The notes beneath the pieces are model-generated. The model did not search any database. It was given only the letters and a program-made list of their open reading frames with translations, and was not told the DNA's origin. Source: Actinomycetota bacterium (GTDB lineage: Bacteria; Actinomycetota; Acidimicrobiia; Acidimicrobiales; Microtrichaceae). Taken from it: 22,409 nt of DNA. The stretch covers positions 1-22,409 of the forward strand of contig WLLG01000007.1 in NCBI GenBank assembly GCA_009700815.1. The letters are read 5' to 3'. Shown in pieces: positions 7,747 through 15,335 of this stretch (positions are counted from its first letter, which is position 1; each line of letters begins with the position of its first letter). A program made the translations under genes and the position numbers.

Positions 7747-8825
7747 AACTCCGAATCCGACAGCTGCTTGGCGCGGTCATCGGCTACAAGCGCGTCGCTA
7801 ATCTCATCAAGTTCACCCGAGAGGACCCGGTCAAGGTTGTACACCGTCAGACCAATCCGATGGTCAGAAACGCGATTCTCTTTGAAGTTGTAGGTGCGAA
7901 TCTTTTCGCTGCGACCGCCGCCACCAATCTGCGCTTTGCGTTGCCCCGATGCCTCACCTGCTTGGCGGTCCTGTTCAAGCTTTAACAGCCGAGCACGCAA
8001 GACCTGCAACGCCTTCGCCCGATTCTGAAGTTGGCTCTTTTCGTCCTGCATTGCAACAACTAGGCCAGTTGGAAGGTGAGTAATCCGAACGGCTGAGTCG
8101 GTTGTATTGACTGACTGACCGCCCGGCCCGGAGGAGCGATACACGTCAATGGTGAGGTCGTTCGCATCGATGCGGACCTCGACTTCATCTGCCTCGGGCA
8201 GCACTGCGACCGTGGCCGAGGAAGTATGGATCCGGCCTTGGGATTCAGTGACCGGAACCCGCTGCACCCGGTGCACACCAGCTTCGAAACGCATGCGGGA
8301 CCACACGCCGGGCCCGGCCAAGCGAAAAGTCACGTCCGAGAGGCCACCCATCTCTGTAGGAGAGGATGACATGGTCTCGAAACTCCATCCGACTCGGCTG
8401 GAGTAGGCCCGATAGAGCTCGAAGAGATTACGAGCAAACAGGTTTGCCTCTTCCCCACCTTCTGCGCCGCGGATCTCGACAATCACGTTGCGGTCATCGT
8501 TGGGGTCTTTGGGAAGCAGAAGAAGTTTCAGTTCCTCAACGAGTCGATCTACTGCGGATTCGGACTCAGCAGCATCGGCTCGCAAGGCGTCACGCTCCTC
8601 GCCCGAACCGAGCGAGATCAGCTCCTTTGCAGCTTCGAGATCTCCCTCGGCTTCAATGAGCTGTGCCGTCCGCTCAACAATGGGTTGCAGTTCGCTATAC
8701 CGGCGTGAGAGTTCCACATAGCGGGTCTGGTCCGCTATCACTGCCGGGTCAGCAAGACGAGCTTCAACCTCTTCAAACTCGCGCTGCAAACCGTTCAGGC
8801 GGACAGAGAGGTCGTGCGCAGCCAT
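7743..8825 (-). CDS. prfA: Peptide chain release factor 1 (RF1)
   Basis: RF1 reads UAA and UAG and triggers peptide release on the ribosome. From ATG at 8825 the protein has 360 residues, the standard RF1 length. The stop-codon tripeptide is PVT (191-193) in RVPVTESQGRIHTS; RF2 would have SPF. The GGQ loop that enters the peptidyl transferase centre is at 235-237 in SSGPGGQSVNTTDSAV. An in-frame GTG at 8837 would add four residues, but ATG 8825 is better: GGTGGGG lies about eight bases upstream. The preceding unknown gene stops at 8828, two bases before this ATG, and prmC overlaps the far end by four bases. The three are therefore tightly coupled. Confidence 0.98.
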   Translation of the reverse strand: MAAHDLSVRLNGLQREFEEVEARLADPAVIADQTRYVELSRRYSELQPIVERTAQLIEAEGDLEAAKELISLGSGEERDALRADAAESESAVDRLVEELKLLLLPKDPNDDRNVIVEIRGAEGGEEANLFARNLFELYRAYSSRVGWSFETMSSSPTEMGGLSDVTFRLAGPGVWSRMRFEAGVHRVQRVPVTESQGRIHTSSATVAVLPEADEVEVRIDANDLTIDVYRSSGPGGQSVNTTDSAVRITHLPTGLVVAMQDEKSQLQNRAKALQVLRARLLKLEQDRQAGEASGQRKAQIGGGGRSEKIRTYNFKENRVSDHRIGLTVYNLDRVLSGELDEISDALVADDRAKQLSDSEL

Positions 8826-8827
8826 GC

Positions 8828-9934
8828 TCAACCCCACCCAACGGCGATGGCAATGAGTTCAGCTGGCTGGCGCAACATCGAGGCCAACCACTTGGTTGCC
8901 ACATGATGGTCCTGCTCGGGCACTGCTAGCAGAAGCACTGCTTCTGAGTTGACCTGTTCCCGAAGGTCAGCGGCTAGCGGCAGAAGTGCAAGGTCAACTC
9001 CACAGGAGCAGACCACGACCAAAGGGGTTCCGTCTTCTGTACTCCCGATCGCCGCCGCAGGAAATGCATCCCGCAATCCCGAAGGCTCGGTCGTCATCCC
9101 AAGAGCAGTCAGGCTGTGCGCACCGACCAGACTCGGCTGATCGAGTAGCAGCGCACGCAGCCAGCGTTCACGCGAGAGCCTTTGCACAGCATGCGTTGGG
9201 GCTCCAGGAAAGCGATGATCTCGCAAAATCGAAACCGTCTTCGCTAGGTCATCAATCGGTGACTCATCAGGGCGAACAGCCGCATGAGCATCTCGGTCAA
9301 AGCGGCCAACTCCCACCTCTAGGTGCAGTGCGTTGTCGCCGCCCGATTCCTGTGGCCACACGACTAGGCGAGCAACCTCGAGTCCGAGCAGTTCGCCGCG
9401 AGTCACGCCGTGCTCATGCACAACCTCTAGGCCCTCATCAATGAGGTGCTGCTCAAGAACAGAATCTCGCTCAGGTGGTACAGAAGCCGGTGGCACCGGG
9501 CCAGGTTGAATCCCGGTTGACCCCGTGCCCTCGATCAGGCGGACCTCGATGGGCTGGTCTGCGACCAAGAAGTACTGCGCCCAACGGGCAAGGTCTTCTG
9601 GTCGAGCAGCAGTTGCCGATGGAGCATCGGTGACCCCTACTGCGTCGGCAAACACCGTGAGTCGCTGCACTGGCTGTTGCGCTGCCCAGATTAACGCTGC
9701 ACTGAGCGAGCGGGCCGAACTCTCGGAAAGCAAGACAAAGCCATGCCCCGTCAAGTTCAACGCGTACAGCGATCCCGCTTCTAAGACGTCTGATATCTCA
9801 ATCGGAGCTGAGGCCGGCTCGCCTTCCAGACTTTCCGTAGCACGGGAGCTAGGAGGTGCCTCTAGATACTGGCGCGTCACAGCTAGCAGCTTGGCCTTTT
9901 GCAAGCGTGCCCTCTGTTTTGGATCCAGGGTCAT
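8828..9934 (-). CDS. Uncharacterised protein coupled to prfA
   Basis: I do not recognise a named family. The 368-residue protein has no signal peptide or membrane segment. Residues 1-25 are basic and helical-looking. Residues 48-135 read like an alpha/beta domain (LYALNLTGHGFVLLS, then RLTVFADAVGV). A proline-rich linker lies at about 137-156. A second half begins ARLVVWPQ, with LEVGVGRFDRDAHA (205-218), RERWLRALLLDQPSLVGA (255-272) and a C-terminal VVVCSCGVDLALLPLAADLRE (307-326). It lies 48 bases after rpmE, and its TGA falls two bases before the prfA ATG. That spacing argues for translational coupling and perhaps a role in translation. From memory, similar proteins sit between rpmE and prfA in Acidimicrobiia, often annotated hypothetical. 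No catalytic motif stands out. ATG at 9934 has only a weak ribosome site. Confidence 0.85.
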   Translation of the reverse strand: MTLDPKQRARLQKAKLLAVTRQYLEAPPSSRATESLEGEPASAPIEISDVLEAGSLYALNLTGHGFVLLSESSARSLSAALIWAAQQPVQRLTVFADAVGVTDAPSATAARPEDLARWAQYFLVADQPIEVRLIEGTGSTGIQPGPVPPASVPPERDSVLEQHLIDEGLEVVHEHGVTRGELLGLEVARLVVWPQESGGDNALHLEVGVGRFDRDAHAAVRPDESPIDDLAKTVSILRDHRFPGAPTHAVQRLSRERWLRALLLDQPSLVGAHSLTALGMTTEPSGLRDAFPAAAIGSTEDGTPLVVVCSCGVDLALLPLAADLREQVNSEAVLLLAVPEQDHHVATKWLASMLRQPAELIAIAVGWG

Positions 9935-9963
9935 CAGAGATCCCGCAGTGCTCTTGGATAACG

Positions 9964-9977
9964 CCGACCGGAGTCGG
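9964..9977 (-). other. Small hairpin in the gap after rpmE
   Basis: CCGAC and GTCGG pair around a CGGA tetraloop (5 bp), six bases beyond the rpmE stop. Downstream on the minus strand the sequence is CGTTATCC, without a T-run. It could be a weak attenuator or processing site between rpmE and the prfA group. Confidence 0.3.
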
Positions 9978-9982
9978 AGTGA

Positions 9983-10357
9983 TCACTCAGCGGAAGCAGT
10001 CTCGGCTGTTTCAGGACCTGCAGCATCGGTGTCAACCGCATCAGTATCAACAGCATCGGTGTCAGGCGCTGTTGACTCATCCGCAGATGCATCGCCTTCG
10101 CCCTCGACGCTCTTGCGACGACCGTAGCGACGCTCGAAGCGCTCGACTCGACCGGCAGTATCGACAATCTTCATCTGACCGGTAAAGAACGGATGTGTGA
10201 AGGCCGAGATTTCTACCTTGGCGAGCGGGTATTCCTGACCGTCAGTCCAAGTTGTGGTCTCGGTCGCCTCAATGGTCGACTTCGTCAACATGGTGTCGCC
10301 AGACGAGGTGTCTTGAAAGACGACATAACGATAGGTGGGATGGATTCCTGGTTTCAT
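9983..10357 (-). CDS. rpmE2: Ribosomal protein L31 type B with acidic repeat tail
   Basis: L31 bridges the large and small ribosomal subunits. The first 82 residues are a complete type B L31: MKPGIHPTYRYVVFQD, then a TIEATETTTWTDGQEYPL segment and HPFFTGQMKIVDTAGRVERFERRYGRR. It lacks the CxxC zinc motifs of type A, so it is the zinc-independent form. The remaining 42 residues are very acidic and low in complexity, with three copies of the pentapeptide DTDAV/A (99-113). Type B L31 is usually about 80-90 residues, so this is a true extension, with normal start and stop and no frameshift sign. A GGAG six bases before the ATG is a good ribosome site. It lies 113 bases after rho. A hairpin in the gap may regulate it. 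Confidence 0.95.
   Translation of the reverse strand: MKPGIHPTYRYVVFQDTSSGDTMLTKSTIEATETTTWTDGQEYPLAKVEISAFTHPFFTGQMKIVDTAGRVERFERRYGRRKSVEGEGDASADESTAPDTDAVDTDAVDTDAAGPETAETASAE
10019..10063 (-). repeat. Three 15-base tandem repeats in the L31 tail
   Basis: The units are GACACCGATGCTGTT, GATACTGATGCGGTT and GACACCGATGCTGCA, coding DTDAV-DTDAV-DTDAA. The copies differ mainly at third codon positions, which suggests an older repeat kept at protein level rather than a fresh slippage product. Confidence 0.85.
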
Positions 10358-10372
10358 GCTTCGCTCCGTTGA

Positions 10373-10395
10373 GGCCCCGGTTTCCGTGCGGGGCC
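10373..10395 (-). promoter_or_regulatory. Hairpin in the rpmE 5' leader
   Basis: GGCCCCG (10373-10379) pairs perfectly with CGGGGCC (10389-10395) around a nine-base loop. The stem ends 15 bases before the rpmE ATG, just ahead of the Shine-Dalgarno region. A second weaker stem (CTCGGG/CCCAGAG with one bulge) lies further up, near 10430-10447. Autoregulatory leaders for L31 are known in several bacterial groups. Either that or a terminator for rho would fit this place. There is no T-run after the stem. Confidence 0.5.
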
Positions 10396-10470
10396 CAGAT
10401 AAGACTGATAAGTATGGCTTGTCTCGACCCCTCTGGGCGAACCCGAGCGATCAATGGCTATTATTTTTAG

Positions 10471-12291
10471 CTAGTTGATATGTGCTGACTTGGCGATTTC
10501 TGCCAGAAACACATCATTGGTCGGGAATTTTCGCATCCGATCGACGACTAATTCCAGGCCAGCCGCCGGTTCACCACTTGCTGCCAACCCTGATAGCAGC
10601 CGGCGAAGCTTCCAAACCTGAGCCAGTTTCTCGGCCGGGATCAACAGTTCCTCATGCCGGGTGGACGAACCGTCAACATCAATCGCAGGGTAGATCCGAC
10701 GCTCTGCGGCAGCACGATCGAGTCGAAGTTCCATATTTCCGGTCCCCTTGAACTCCTCGAAGATGACCTCGTCCATTTTGGAATTGGTGTCGACGAGAGC
10801 AGTTGCCAAAATCGTCAGCGAGCCACCCTCTTCAATATTCCGGGCTGCTCCAAAGAAGCGCTTGGGTGGGTACAGGGCACCAGTGTCGAGGCCACCACTC
10901 ATGATGCGGCCACCATTGGGAGCAGCCAGGTTGTAGGCGCGGGCTAGGCGAGTGATTCCGTCTAACAGAATCACAACGTCTTGCCCCTGCTCAACGCGAC
11001 GCTTAGCGCACTCAATTGCTAACTCGGCAACCTGCGTGTGTTCTTCAGCGGGTCGATCAAATGTGGAGGCAATCACTTCGCCCTCGATAGATCGCCGCAT
11101 ATCGGTGACCTCTTCAGGACGCTCATCGAGTAGGAGAACCATGAGTTCAACCTCGGGATGGTTCTGCTCAATCGCTTGCGCCACCGTCTGCAAAACCGTG
11201 GTCTTTCCAGCCTTGGGGGGTGCAACAATGAGCCCTCGCTGCCCTTTGCCGATCGGGGAAATCAGATCGATAATTCGAGAGGTCATGTCATATGGGTGGT
11301 CCTCTCGCTCCAACCGAAGTTGCTCCGAGGGGAACACCGGGGTGAGTTCATCAAAGTTGACTCGATCACGAGCCAACTCCGGGTCGACCCCATTGACTGC
11401 ATCGATGCGCAGGAGTGCGGGATTCTTCTCACCACGATTAGCTGGTCGGCTGGCGCCTGTCAGCCAATCTCCGCGACGCAGACCAAGCTGGCGGGTTTGT
11501 TTAACCGACACGTAAACGTCTTCTCGGCTTGGCAACAAGCCGTTGACTCGCAAGAAGCCGTAGCCCTCGTCCCGCAGATCAAGCACGCCAGCAACATCAA
11601 CAAGTTCGCCCTCCCAAGGTTGCGAACCTTCTGCGCCTTCTTCTTGGCGGTCGCGGCCACGACGGCGACGCCGCCTACGCGGATCCCCATCGGGGTTCTG
11701 TGGGTCCTCCTCGGTCGAAGTGCTGCTGGAATACCCCGGAGAAGAGGCTTCGTTCGAAGAAGCGTTTGAAGGCTCATTCCCGCCGGGGGCAGAATCACTC
11801 CCAGCTGGGGCAGACTCATTCCCGGCGGAGGCTTGGCCGCGAGATCCAGCCTCTCGTCGAGGTTGACGAGCAGATTCACCACCGGAGTCAGAAGCTTGAC
11901 CCGTGCCGTTCTGCTCTCGCTGACCCTGCTGAGACGACTCAGATGCCTCTGCTTGCTCTTGGCGGCCAGATTCGCCCCTGTTGTCCTGCGCAGCCTCGGC
12001 AGTCGAATCGCCGGTCTCGGAAGTATCAGGGGCATCTTGTGCACCTGCGGACTCGTCACCTGAAGCAGGGGTTGTATCGGCCCCAGAATCAGCATCGGCA
12101 TCAGGTGTAACCCCAGCCAACTCCAAAATCATGGTGATGATGTCGGCTTTCTTTACCCTGCTTGTTGGCTTGCCGCCCAGAGCCTGGGCAATCACAGCAA
12201 GCTCGGAACGATCTTTTCGCTCTAGTCCATCAAGATCAATCGAATCAGCACTCACTGCTTCAGACTCACTTTTCGTTGAGGCATCAGGCAC
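10471..12291 (-). CDS. rho: Transcription termination factor Rho with disordered N-terminal insert
   Basis: Rho is the hexameric ATP-driven RNA translocase that ends transcription of untranslated RNA. I chose GTG at 12291 (606 residues), which has AGCAGG about seven bases upstream; an in-frame TTG at 12330 would add 13 residues. Counting from the GTG, a helical Rho_N domain spans about 20-60 (LDGLERKDRSELAVIAQALG). A disordered stretch rich in Ser, Gly, Gln and acidic residues spans about 62-215 and ends in an Arg-rich patch. The cold-shock-like RNA-binding domain includes GVLDLRDEGYGFLR. The ATPase has P-loop GLIVAPPKAGKTT (about 353-365), Walker B VLLLDERPEEVTDM, and RARAYN- and SGGLDTGALYPPKRFFGAARN-type elements of the Q- and R-loop region. 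Large inserts of this kind are common in actinobacterial Rho. The gene follows a 280-base spacer after the apgM-like gene and may have its own promoter. Confidence 0.96.
   Translation of the reverse strand: MPDASTKSESEAVSADSIDLDGLERKDRSELAVIAQALGGKPTSRVKKADIITMILELAGVTPDADADSGADTTPASGDESAGAQDAPDTSETGDSTAEAAQDNRGESGRQEQAEASESSQQGQREQNGTGQASDSGGESARQPRREAGSRGQASAGNESAPAGSDSAPGGNEPSNASSNEASSPGYSSSTSTEEDPQNPDGDPRRRRRRRGRDRQEEGAEGSQPWEGELVDVAGVLDLRDEGYGFLRVNGLLPSREDVYVSVKQTRQLGLRRGDWLTGASRPANRGEKNPALLRIDAVNGVDPELARDRVNFDELTPVFPSEQLRLEREDHPYDMTSRIIDLISPIGKGQRGLIVAPPKAGKTTVLQTVAQAIEQNHPEVELMVLLLDERPEEVTDMRRSIEGEVIASTFDRPAEEHTQVAELAIECAKRRVEQGQDVVILLDGITRLARAYNLAAPNGGRIMSGGLDTGALYPPKRFFGAARNIEEGGSLTILATALVDTNSKMDEVIFEEFKGTGNMELRLDRAAAERRIYPAIDVDGSSTRHEELLIPAEKLAQVWKLRRLLSGLAASGEPAAGLELVVDRMRKFPTNDVFLAEIAKSAHIN
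11771..11823 (-). repeat. 21-base imperfect tandem repeat in the rho insert
   Basis: About 2.5 copies of a unit starting GGGAATGAGTCTGCCCCAGCT encode GNESAPA-GSDSAPG-GNEP. It lies inside the disordered insert and points to growth of the insert by slippage. Confidence 0.7.
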
Positions 12292-12575
12292 GAGTCGCCT
12301 GCTGCGGTTTGGGTCCTGCCCTCCCGCCAATGTGGCGAGGACGGGATCGATTCCTAATATTCAACACGCGCATACAGAACTCGGGGAGTTCGCTCAACAC
12401 TTCATCAGACGCCGTGTCACGGTGTTCGTTGACCAGTGAATTCAGTGAAGTGTCGTACGGTTTCAGAATTCAGAACCCGACCTGATGGCCGGTGAACCCC
12501 AAAATCCCCCTGCAGCCTTTGCCGAAGAAATCCCCAATCTAGTAACAGACTGTTGCACCCGCAAACTTACCTCTG
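12292..12575. other. Spacer between the apgM-like gene and rho
   Basis: This 284-base stretch has no convincing gene. On the minus strand TTGAGC and TATGCG stand 17 bases apart and could form a weak rho promoter. The perfect inverted repeat GAACTC-GGG-GAGTTC (12377-12391) sits in its spacer. The upper part, near the apgM-like stop, has runs of G and short AATTCA repeats but no strong terminator. Confidence 0.4.
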
Positions 12576-13751
12576 TCAGGTCCGTTGAAGCAGCAGCGAC
12601 ATCAGTTCGTGGCCCGGGACGACCTCGGCCTGCTCCGTTCCTGATTCGCTGTATTCGCCACCGGAACCGTCGACCTTGGAGTCCACGAGCAGGTAGGGAA
12701 CGGTGGTCGATGTGTGAGTTTTCAGGAGCAACGGTGTCGCATGATCTGGCGACATCAGGAGTCGCCAGTCCCCCATGTCGTCCAAAGCTGGGATCAGCCC
12801 AGCAAGAACCCGCGCATCCCAATTCTCTAGAGCCCGAACTTTCTCTGCCAGATTTCCTGCGTGGCCGGCCTCGTCAGTGGCTTCGATGTGAATGACAAAC
12901 AGATCAGTGTCACCCTGCAACGAAGCAATCGCTGCGTCACGCTTGGCCTCGTAGTTGGTGTCATACCAACCAGTGGCGCCCTCGACTTGAACCACGTCCA
13001 TGCCGGTGAGAACTCCAAGGCCTCGAACTAGGTCGACGGCAGTCACCATGGCCGCAGAGATGCCGTAGGTCTCCTGAAAGGAGGGAAGTTCTGGCTGATG
13101 CCCTTGTCCCCAGAGCCAGATTTGGTTGGCCGATACTTGTGGGAACTGCTCCAGGACCGATCGGCTGGCCTTCATGAGTTCACTCAACTGTTGCCCGGCA
13201 GGCCCGGTTGGCCATTGAGCAGGGCCGTCGGTCAGGTCGTGAGGGGGGATGCAATCCGCTGCCGCCCAAGACTCGGGTGCAACCATGATGTGGCGGTACT
13301 GAACCCCAGGGTGGAAGCTCACCTCGGCGCCGACTCCAGAGCCCAGTTGCTCGTCCAATGCCTTGATGACCTCGGCGGCTTCCTCGGTGTTGGGATGACC
13401 GCCAGCAAAGTCAGCCATGACCCCATCAGGGTGATCAGCGTCAGTCACCACGGTCGACAGGTTGCAGCGAAACGCAACTTGGTCGGGTCGGATTCTAATG
13501 CCGAGGGATGCAGCCTCGATGGGTGCGCGACCTGTGTGATGCACCGCTGGGTCGTAGCCCAACAAGGACAGGTTGCCGACATCGCTGCCCGGCGGCATCC
13601 CCTCGGGAATCACAGCAGCACGCCCTACCGTTCCTCGAGCAGCCAGCGCGCTCAACACGGGCATCTTGGCAACCTCAAGGGGGGTTCGCCCACCCAAATC
13701 AGGGTGCGGTTCATCGGCACAACCATCAGGCACGCAAATCACATACTTCAT
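12576..13751 (-). CDS. apgM-like alkaline phosphatase superfamily protein, putative homoserine kinase
   Basis: The 391 residues match the archaeal-type cofactor-independent phosphoglycerate mutase family: CVPDGCADEP with metal ligand Asp9, PEGMPPGSDVGNLSLLGYDP with likely phospho-acceptor Ser56, TGRAPIEAASLGI, WLWGQG, EATDEAGH (Asp293, His297), SPDHATP (Asp336, His337) and KTHT (His346). All expected ligands are present. A subfamily of these proteins (TIGR02535) has been proposed to be an alternative homoserine kinase where thrB is missing. Here the gene directly follows hom and thrC, exactly where thrB belongs, and no GHMP kinase is in the window. I therefore favour conversion of homoserine to O-phosphohomoserine, with phosphoglycerate mutase as the alternative. 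ATG 13751 begins the conserved MKYVI; the frame extends up to 13784, but those residues are not conserved in type. Confidence 0.85.
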   Translation of the reverse strand: MKYVICVPDGCADEPHPDLGGRTPLEVAKMPVLSALAARGTVGRAAVIPEGMPPGSDVGNLSLLGYDPAVHHTGRAPIEAASLGIRIRPDQVAFRCNLSTVVTDADHPDGVMADFAGGHPNTEEAAEVIKALDEQLGSGVGAEVSFHPGVQYRHIMVAPESWAAADCIPPHDLTDGPAQWPTGPAGQQLSELMKASRSVLEQFPQVSANQIWLWGQGHQPELPSFQETYGISAAMVTAVDLVRGLGVLTGMDVVQVEGATGWYDTNYEAKRDAAIASLQGDTDLFVIHIEATDEAGHAGNLAEKVRALENWDARVLAGLIPALDDMGDWRLLMSPDHATPLLLKTHTSTTVPYLLVDSKVDGSGGEYSESGTEQAEVVPGHELMSLLLQRT

Positions 13752-13838
13752 GCATGCATTCTTGCTCACCACAGAAGCAAGCAAAACCTCTGCGCCGGTC
13801 GCCCCCTGCCACGGACCCCAAAATCTTGCCTTGTTGTG

Positions 13839-13860
13839 CGTGAGACTCGCTCACGAGTGC
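13839..13860 (-). terminator. Overlapping alternative hairpins just after thrC
   Basis: CGTGAG (13839-13844) pairs with CTCACG (13850-13855) as a 6-bp stem with a five-base loop. On the minus strand the same bases can instead form ACTCG-TGAG-CGAGT, so the two stems exclude each other. They lie within 30 bases of the thrC stop and about 90 bases before the apgM-like ATG. No T-run follows. This could be a weak terminator or an attenuator for the downstream gene. Confidence 0.4.
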
Positions 13861-13864
13861 GGGT

Positions 13865-15325
13865 TTATGGGCGCTGGCTTGATGTGAGCTGCGATCGCAC
13901 GAGTGCTTCCACTGCCTCGAGCGTGTTCTGCACATGTTCGATTCGTTCGACGCGATCAAACAAGTCAGTGAGATGAGCGGGTAGTTCCGGGCGGAACCCG
14001 AGTGCGGCCTGCACAGCGTCAGGAAATTTCGCTGGGTGCGCCGTTGCTAGCGCAACCACGGGAACCGACTCTTCTCCACCGAGTTGCTCCGCTAGCGCTA
14101 CTGCAACTGCTGAGTGCGGATCGAGCACCAAAGCAGTGCGTTGATGCACTGATTGAATAGTCGTTGCAGCAGATTCGTCATCAACGCTCCCTGCATCGAA
14201 TTCCGCACGGAGCTTGTCCAAGATCTCAGCCGGAACCGATACCGATCCATCGGCACGAAATGCGGCCATGAATTCAGCTACTGCCTGCCCGTCACGGTCG
14301 AGCACCTCGAACAGCAAGCGCTCTAAATTTGAACTCACTTGAATATCCATCGAGGGGCTCGAGGTTGGCACCACTCCTTGGATCTCCATCTGTCCCGTCG
14401 TAAAAAATCGCGTGAGAATGTCGTTGCGATTTGAGGCCACAACAAGACGGTCAATTGGAAGGCCCATCTGCTTGGCAGCCCACCCAGCAAGAATGTTGCC
14501 AAAGTTTCCGGTCGGCACACAGAAGGTCACTTCTCCGGCTTGAGCAACGCTCTTTGCCCCCAGAGATTCATCGCCAGCCTCACTGCTGTCAGTAGCTTCA
14601 AGGTAGGCAACTACGTAATAGACAATTTGTGCCATGACTCGCGCCCAATTGATTGAGTTCACTGCACCAAGATGCACTTCGTCACGAAACGTTGTGTCGC
14701 CGAAGGCTGCCTTGACTAAGTCTTGGCAATCATCGAATGTGCCCTCTACAGCGACTGCGTGAACGTTGCTTGCTGTCACCGTGGTCATCTGACGCCGCTG
14801 AACATCAGAGACTCGCCCCTCAGGAAAGAGTATGCAGATATCGATCCGCTCTCGATCTCGAACTGCGTCAATTGCAGCAGAGCCAGTGTCGCCCGAGGTT
14901 GCACCAAGAATGCAGATGCGCTCGTCTCGTTGGGTTAATACGTAATCAAAGAGTCGGCCGACGAGCTGCAATGCAACATCTTTAAATGCCAACGTCGGGC
15001 CATGGAAGAGCTCCAACAAGAACAGATCAGCGCCTGATGCAGTAGTGCCAAGAGGTACGAGGGGGCAGACCTGCTCGGCTGCAAAACCCGCATAGCTGTC
15101 ATGGACAATGCTTTCAAAGACGTCTCGGGGAATATCACCCTGAACAAATGGCCACATGACTTCAACGGCAATTTCTGAATAGCTGCGTCCTCGGAGCTGC
15201 TCGAGGGCTGGAAGCGCTGGCCAGAATTCGGGCAGGTACAACCCGCCATCGAGAGCAAGGCCTGCCAGCAAGGCATCAGCAAATCCCAGTTCGGGTGCAG
15301 ATCCCCTTGTCGATACGTACTTCAT
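13865..15325 (-). CDS. thrC: Threonine synthase
   Basis: ThrC is a PLP enzyme that turns O-phosphohomoserine into threonine and phosphate. The 486-residue product is the long (class with N-terminal MKYVSTRG) form. The PLP lysine is K115 in HGPTLAFKDVALQ. GATSGDTGSAA (141-151) and PTGNFGNILAG (271-281) are the phosphate and cofactor loops. An acidic stretch at about 243-264 (YLEATDSSEAGDESLG region) looks like an insertion before the PTGNFGN motif. The ATG at 15325 is well supported by AGGAG eight bases upstream; that Shine-Dalgarno includes the hom stop codon TAG (gap 10 bases), so the two are closely coupled. Its substrate needs a homoserine kinase, which points to the apgM-like gene 113 bases downstream. 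Confidence 0.97.
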   Translation of the reverse strand: MKYVSTRGSAPELGFADALLAGLALDGGLYLPEFWPALPALEQLRGRSYSEIAVEVMWPFVQGDIPRDVFESIVHDSYAGFAAEQVCPLVPLGTTASGADLFLLELFHGPTLAFKDVALQLVGRLFDYVLTQRDERICILGATSGDTGSAAIDAVRDRERIDICILFPEGRVSDVQRRQMTTVTASNVHAVAVEGTFDDCQDLVKAAFGDTTFRDEVHLGAVNSINWARVMAQIVYYVVAYLEATDSSEAGDESLGAKSVAQAGEVTFCVPTGNFGNILAGWAAKQMGLPIDRLVVASNRNDILTRFFTTGQMEIQGVVPTSSPSMDIQVSSNLERLLFEVLDRDGQAVAEFMAAFRADGSVSVPAEILDKLRAEFDAGSVDDESAATTIQSVHQRTALVLDPHSAVAVALAEQLGGEESVPVVALATAHPAKFPDAVQAALGFRPELPAHLTDLFDRVERIEHVQNTLEAVEALVRSQLTSSQRP

Positions 15326-15335
15326 TACAAGTCTC

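Noticed and set aside
8828..9934. Assignment of the unknown protein to the baeRF/Vms1-like release factor families
   Set aside because: Length and context are similar, but I could not see the expected catalytic loop or family motifs, so the name would rest on neighbourhood alone.
11460..12101. Long open frames overlapping the rho insert on both strands
   Set aside because: They are out of frame with the strongly conserved Rho and arise from its low-complexity GC-rich insert; no family features or ribosome sites are visible.
12377..12391. Possible LexA/SOS box (GAAC...GTTC) upstream of rho
   Set aside because: The spacing between GAAC and GTTC is seven bases; the actinobacterial SOS box needs four.
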